From an uncultured Candidatus Saccharibacteria bacterium (GTDB lineage Bacteria > Patescibacteriota > Saccharimonadia > Saccharimonadales > Saccharimonadaceae): 53,769 nucleotides of DNA. Below, piece by piece: positions 51,059 to 53,769 of the stretch. Numbering within the stretch: the stretch's first letter is position 1; every line of letters begins with the position of its first letter. The stretch is taken from NCBI GenBank assembly GCA_946804195.1, contig CAMPEU010000014.1:1-53769 (forward strand), read 5' to 3'. The notes under the pieces are model-generated. The model saw only the letters and a program-made list of their open reading frames with translations. It was not told where the DNA came from and did not search any database. The position numbers were made by a program, and so were the translations under genes.

Positions 51059-51322
51059 TTATCGACGATCTTCTTTTGGTCGAGCAAGGCTGACGTTGAT
51101 TTCTCGTCCGTCAAGATCCCTACCGTTCAGCTGATCAATAGCTTTTTGGTTGTCGTCATCGTTTTCGAATTCAACAAATCCAAAGCCCTTTGATCGGCCT
51201 GTTTCTCGGTCAGTGATGACACGCGCACTAGAGACGGGACCAACTTGCTCGAAGTGAGCTTTTAGGCCGTCGTCAGTTGTAGCGAATGCTAGGCTGCCGA
51301 TGAATAGATTCTGTGTTGCCAT
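51059..51322 (-). CDS. RRM-domain RNA-binding protein
   Basis: A single 87-residue RNA-recognition motif with RNP2 LFIGSLAF, RNP1 KGFGFVEF and the usual beta-alpha-beta-beta-alpha-beta length, ending in a short charged tail. Bacterial RRM proteins of this type bind single-stranded RNA and often respond to cold. A TATATT box lies about 4 nt before ATG, and AGAGAAG further up could be a weak Shine-Dalgarno, so leader type is unclear. Monocistronic with a strong terminator. Confidence 0.93.
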   Translation of the reverse strand: MATQNLFIGSLAFATTDDGLKAHFEQVGPVSSARVITDRETGRSKGFGFVEFENDDDNQKAIDQLNGRDLDGREINVSLARPKEDRR

Positions 51323-51450
51323 TTTGAATATATACTTCTCTTTGGTTACTTATTAGTGTCAGATCGACCATTGCAGACTTACTAATGTACTCAAAGAGGA
51401 ACATGTATTCTGTATGCTTCTGAACGAATCTATTTAACCACACTGAAAAA

Positions 51451-51708
51451 TTATTGCAAGGATAAGCGTAATAAAGCGATGACAGCTAAAGCGACAAATA
51501 TGAAGTTTAACAGGGCTGGTTGGAAGCTTCGCTTGCGATATGAAACAATTGCAACAAATGCGGCCCCGACGAGTATCATGACGTGATATTCCCATGATTC
51601 ACTATGTATGAAACCAGAGGCAAGCAAGAAATAGCTACCCAGAACCAGGACAACGCCAATCCAGCCCGCAATTTCAATAATTGTATTTATATGTCTTTTA
51701 TCTATCAT
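51451..51708 (-). CDS. Small CBU_0592-like membrane protein
   Basis: An 85-residue protein with three hydrophobic segments (GWIGVVLVLGSYFLLASG, a middle one after a short loop, and FIFVALAVIALL). The pattern resembles the CBU_0592 family of unknown function. Its ATG overlaps the stop of the upstream gene (ATGA), so the two are translationally coupled. Confidence 0.7.
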   Translation of the reverse strand: MIDKRHINTIIEIAGWIGVVLVLGSYFLLASGFIHSESWEYHVMILVGAAFVAIVSYRKRSFQPALLNFIFVALAVIALLRLSLQ

Positions 51709-52040
51709 TTAGATTCTCCAGTTGTTTTTGAGTGTTGAGTAGCTGCTTCGACCGCTGACTCGAAATCGACGCAATCTTTTACCAGGTCCCACTGAGAGTG
51801 TTCAAAGGAGCCATTGTTGCTATTATCGGATCGCCAATTGAGACGATAGTAGGGTAGCGTTGCCAGGGGGTCGTTGCTGCTCGTATAGTTAATTTCCCAG
51901 ATAACATATTGTTTATCGCTATACCAGCAGTTCCACGAGCGCATGCCCGTCATATCTGTCTCTATTCCGTGGTGCTCGGTGAATTCAAGCATCTCTGGTT
52001 CAGAGCTGTTGTCGTATCCGGACTGTCCGAGTATTTCCAT
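51705..52040 (-). CDS. Hypothetical acidic 111-aa protein
   Basis: Not recognised. The protein is rich in Trp, Tyr, Asn and Ser (SWNCWYSDKQYVIWEINY) with no signal or membrane segment. AAGGAG lies 5 nt before ATG, and a TATAAT between the tRNA-Ala 3' end and this gene supplies a promoter. It is the first gene of a two-gene unit with the small membrane protein. It may be a soluble partner of that protein. Confidence 0.65.
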   Translation of the reverse strand: MEILGQSGYDNSSEPEMLEFTEHHGIETDMTGMRSWNCWYSDKQYVIWEINYTSSNDPLATLPYYRLNWRSDNSNNGSFEHSQWDLVKDCVDFESAVEAATQHSKTTGESK

Positions 52041-52059
52041 ACGAACTCCTTATTATATT

Positions 52060-52135
52060 TGGTGGAGATACAGGGACTCAAACCCTGGACCTCTGCCATG
52101 CCATGGCAGCGCTCTATCAGCTGAGCTATATCCCC
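52060..52135 (-). tRNA. tRNA-Ala(GGC) with swapped 19-56 elbow pair
   Basis: Acceptor GGGGATA/TATCTCC, anticodon stem-loop CTGCC-ATGGCAT-GGCAG (anticodon GGC), encoded CCA. The D-loop AGCTGATA has A at position 19 and the T-loop TTTGAGT has U at 56, so the elbow pair is A19-U56 instead of G19-C56. A TATACT box is upstream; there is no downstream derived element. Confidence 0.93.
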
Positions 52136-52203
52136 ATGCGGGCTAAGTATAACAAAGTCTCATTCTAGTCACTAGGGACCACTGATACAGATTTCAATCC
52201 AAA

Positions 52204-52740
52204 TTAGTTTTCAAATGAACCTGTCACCCAGTCGAACTCGGATTGCCAATTACGTGTACCGCAAGCAAATCCTGGACTTTTGGGATGAGGGTTGCCACTA
52301 GTTTCCATATCTTTAACCCCAAGAACAAAGTAGCCGCCTTTTGTAGAGTCACAGCCAGCGCTACCTGCACCATAGCGATAGTAGTTGTAAACCTTGCCAT
52401 CGTGAGTTACTCCAACGGGCACGTTAACGGGGTCAACGGGTATGGCGCCACCTACGATGCCCTGTGTTCTTAATACGCTCAAGAATTGATCCGGGTTAAT
52501 TCCACTCGTTTCGTAGCCACTTACGGTGTTGCTATTCGCACTTGGAAAGCGTCCGAATTGGACATTGTACAGCATTAGCGCTTTTACTATTGATTCCATG
52601 TCCTGCTGTCGACGAGTATCTCTTGCGTTGGTAGTGATGCCTGTGTACGCAACAGTGACGATTGCTGCAAGGATGCCGATTACAACGACGACTATCAAGA
52701 GTTCAACAATGGTAAAACCTTTATAGCGCACTCTGTTCAT
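52204..52740 (-). CDS. Type IV pilin-like protein (pilin 5)
   Basis: Start ATG 52740 (MNRVRYKG), 6 nt after TATACT at 52747-52752, gives a very short basic leader before FTIVELLIVVVVIGILAAI. The head has the type II secretion pseudopilin/major pilin style: SIVKALMLYNVQFGRFPSA, a PVDPVN loop and YRYGAGSAGCDSTKGGYFVLG. Two Cys (CDST, CGTR) may form the C-terminal loop. Of the five pilins here it looks closest to a conventional major-pilin-like head. Confidence 0.9.
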   Translation of the reverse strand: MNRVRYKGFTIVELLIVVVVIGILAAIVTVAYTGITTNARDTRRQQDMESIVKALMLYNVQFGRFPSANSNTVSGYETSGINPDQFLSVLRTQGIVGGAIPVDPVNVPVGVTHDGKVYNYYRYGAGSAGCDSTKGGYFVLGVKDMETSGNPHPKSPGFACGTRNWQSEFDWVTGSFEN

Positions 52741-52837
52741 ATGCAAAGTATAACATTATAAACATAAGCGATTAAAGTTCAAGCGCATCCCGTTGCTATT
52801 CGAAAAATGAGACACGGCTTAGATCACTCCCAACAAA

Positions 52838-52868
52838 AACACCTGCCGCCAAGGCAACGACAGGTGTT
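52838..52868 (-). terminator. Terminator of the HdeD-like gene
   Basis: AACACCTG...CAGGTGTT with a 15-nt GC-rich inner part, followed by TTTTTGTTGG on the minus strand. Confidence 0.75.
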
Positions 52869-52917
52869 TAAAATTTTATTTCTGACTGTTTGTTGAATCT
52901 ATGAAATAACCCGTCGG

Positions 52918-53460
52918 TTATTCGCGTGCACGAACGGCTTGCGCCAATCCGACTGATCCAACGACAAGAGCGTAAAGGCCGAGTACCCAGACGAAATCTA
53001 ATCCGTCTGCCACTGGATAACGCCACAACATGACGCCGGCAACTACACCGACAACACCTGCGACGACCCATAGCCAACGATGATCGCTGTCACGGGTAAA
53101 GAACCCGGCAACGTACAAATCGGCTACGCCCTTTGCCAGAACAACCGCGCCTACGAGGACGAGGAATGCACTGAGCTCTATTGCTGGTTCGCGAACTAGG
53201 TAGACACCTGCGCCTACCATGACCATACCGACAACGAGCGAGAACCACCAGGAACCGCTTTTGCCGAGGTCACGGAAGCCGTGTACCAATTCGACGACGC
53301 CGACTACGGATACGTAGACGGCAAATAGTAATACGAGGCTGGCCAATTCCAACCCTGGGAAGAACAATGCAAAGACTCCAAACAATACTGCTGCGAGCCC
53401 CTGCAAAACGAATAGCCCCCAAAGGTGACTATCCACATACTCTGTTACGTTAGTATTCAT
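52918..53460 (-). CDS. HdeD/DUF308-family membrane protein
   Basis: Start ATG 53460 (MNTNVTEYVDSHLWG), with GGAGG 4 nt upstream. The ~180 residues form six helices in three pairs, with LQGLAAVLFGVFALFFPGLEL, AVYVSVVGVVELVHGFRDL and GVVGVVAGVMLWRYPVADG repeats typical of HdeD-like proteins. In enterobacteria HdeD supports acid resistance; in actinobacteria the role is unknown. The SD-led start and GC-rich third positions again look actinobacterial. Confidence 0.88.
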   Translation of the reverse strand: MNTNVTEYVDSHLWGLFVLQGLAAVLFGVFALFFPGLELASLVLLFAVYVSVVGVVELVHGFRDLGKSGSWWFSLVVGMVMVGAGVYLVREPAIELSAFLVLVGAVVLAKGVADLYVAGFFTRDSDHRWLWVVAGVVGVVAGVMLWRYPVADGLDFVWVLGLYALVVGSVGLAQAVRARE

Positions 53461-53732
53461 ACTCCCTCCAATTTGCCTTGTGGCGCTCATTGTACACCAA
53501 TAAGCATAAGAAGTAAAGAAACAACACGAAACTACCCTCTGAAAAGAAGGTAGTTATGGCTGTTGCGCGCCCACCCGGGGCGGGTGGATTTACGTGGTGG
53601 AATGTTTGTTTCCGCGCAAACGGGTCGCCCCAATTGCGCACCAGCACTAAGCATATTATGCATAAACACTTTGAAAAGCACAAGCCTTTTAGTGGTGTTG
53701 TGTTGATTATATGAGTAGATTAAACTTTAAAC
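53461..53732. other. Gene-free right-edge region with hairpins
   Basis: No convincing gene; the minus 77-aa ORF here is weak. Visible structure: AACTACC...GGTAGTT at 53532-53555 and the GC-rich CCACCCG-GGG-CGGGTGG at 53571-53587, both in the possible leader of the HdeD-like gene. The local GC content is high compared with the flanking AT-rich bases. Confidence 0.4.
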
Positions 53733-53769
53733 ATGACATATGAAAATTTTCAGCCGGATGATATCTATG
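53733..53769 (+). CDS. Possible CDS start cut by the window end
   Basis: ATG 53733 opens a frame (MTYENFQPDDIY) that runs off the edge. A TAAACT-like box ends about 6-7 nt upstream, as for other leaderless genes here. Only 12 codons are visible. Confidence 0.35.
   Translation, partial: MTYENFQPDDIY

Noticed and set aside
53450-53683. 77-aa minus-strand ORF at the right edge
   Set aside because: It overlaps the HdeD-like start and its Shine-Dalgarno and crosses a GC-rich hairpin; no domain or promoter supports it.
1-53769. Recoded stop codons (UGA as Gly or Trp), as in Gracilibacteria
   Set aside because: All recognised genes read through with the standard code, and TGA never interrupts a conserved domain.
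1-53769. CRISPR arrays, insertion sequences, rRNA genes
   Set aside because: No regularly spaced repeats, transposase-like ORFs or rRNA-like sequence were seen on either strand.

Overview
The window looks like a chromosomal segment of a reduced, episymbiotic bacterium of the Candidate Phyla Radiation, most probably Candidatus Saccharibacteria (TM7). This is inferred from gene content and style, not from a marker search. The signs are five dispersed type IV pilin-like genes with an almost invariant N-terminus, an orphan membrane-anchored peptide-binding protein, several sugar hydrolases, no biosynthetic operons, and the standard bacterial code (TGA stops are respected). No rRNA, CRISPR array, insertion sequence or prophage was seen.

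Layout. 1-6.5 kb: trhO (cut by the left edge), a hypothetical, a DUF1801 gene, a VIT/CCC1 transporter, uvrC, a pilin, an Xaa-Pro peptidase, a four-helix membrane protein and secG. 6.5-11 kb: an anchored solute-binding protein, a GH125 alpha-mannosidase and two pilins. 11-21 kb: tRNA-Leu(GAG), typA, then a sugar cluster (GH37 trehalase, GT4 glycosyltransferase, GH15, two tandem GH13). 21-25 kb: ddl, a stomatin-like protein, tRNA-Leu(TAA), tRNA-Cys and two alpha/beta hydrolases. 25-29 kb: a copper-type operon (CsoR-like regulator, His-rich anchored protein, CopB-type ATPase) with a 19-bp palindromic operator. 29-34.6 kb: BON protein, Crp-like regulator with two palindromes, PhyH-type oxygenase, secreted GH43-like protein, and a secreted PE-PPE-type hydrolase. 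34.8-37 kb: TnsA-like nuclease-fold protein, tRNA-Gly, a pilin and tRNA-Phe, surrounded by broken tRNA copies. 37-42 kb: the prkA-DUF444-spoVR module. 42-48 kb: lemA, htpX, a membrane protein, ligA and an ABC exporter. 48-53.8 kb: several genes of actinobacterial flavour (Pr6Pr-like, Baeyer-Villiger-type monooxygenase, HdeD-like), an RRM protein, tRNA-Ala and a pilin.

How genes are expressed. About 20 genes have a TATAAT-like -10 hexamer ending only 6-10 nt before the start codon. This predicts leaderless or nearly leaderless mRNAs. Internal operon genes and several probably acquired genes instead use clear Shine-Dalgarno leaders.

Most noteworthy. (1) Three of six tRNA genes (Leu-GAG, Gly-GCC, Phe-GAA) are followed by an element of about 90-160 nt whose two ends are imperfect inverted copies of that tRNA's own 3' part. 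(2) tRNA-Phe also has two upstream copies of its 5' half with 20-30 nt inserted in the D-loop, inside the same predicted transcript. (3) tRNA-Gly and tRNA-Ala replace the near-universal G19-C56 elbow pair by U19-A56 and A19-U56. (4) LigA has lost all four zinc-finger cysteines. (5) A tandem GH13 paralogue has Met in place of the conserved region-IV His. (6) A PE-PPE-domain secreted hydrolase suggests gene flow from a mycolic-acid actinobacterial host.
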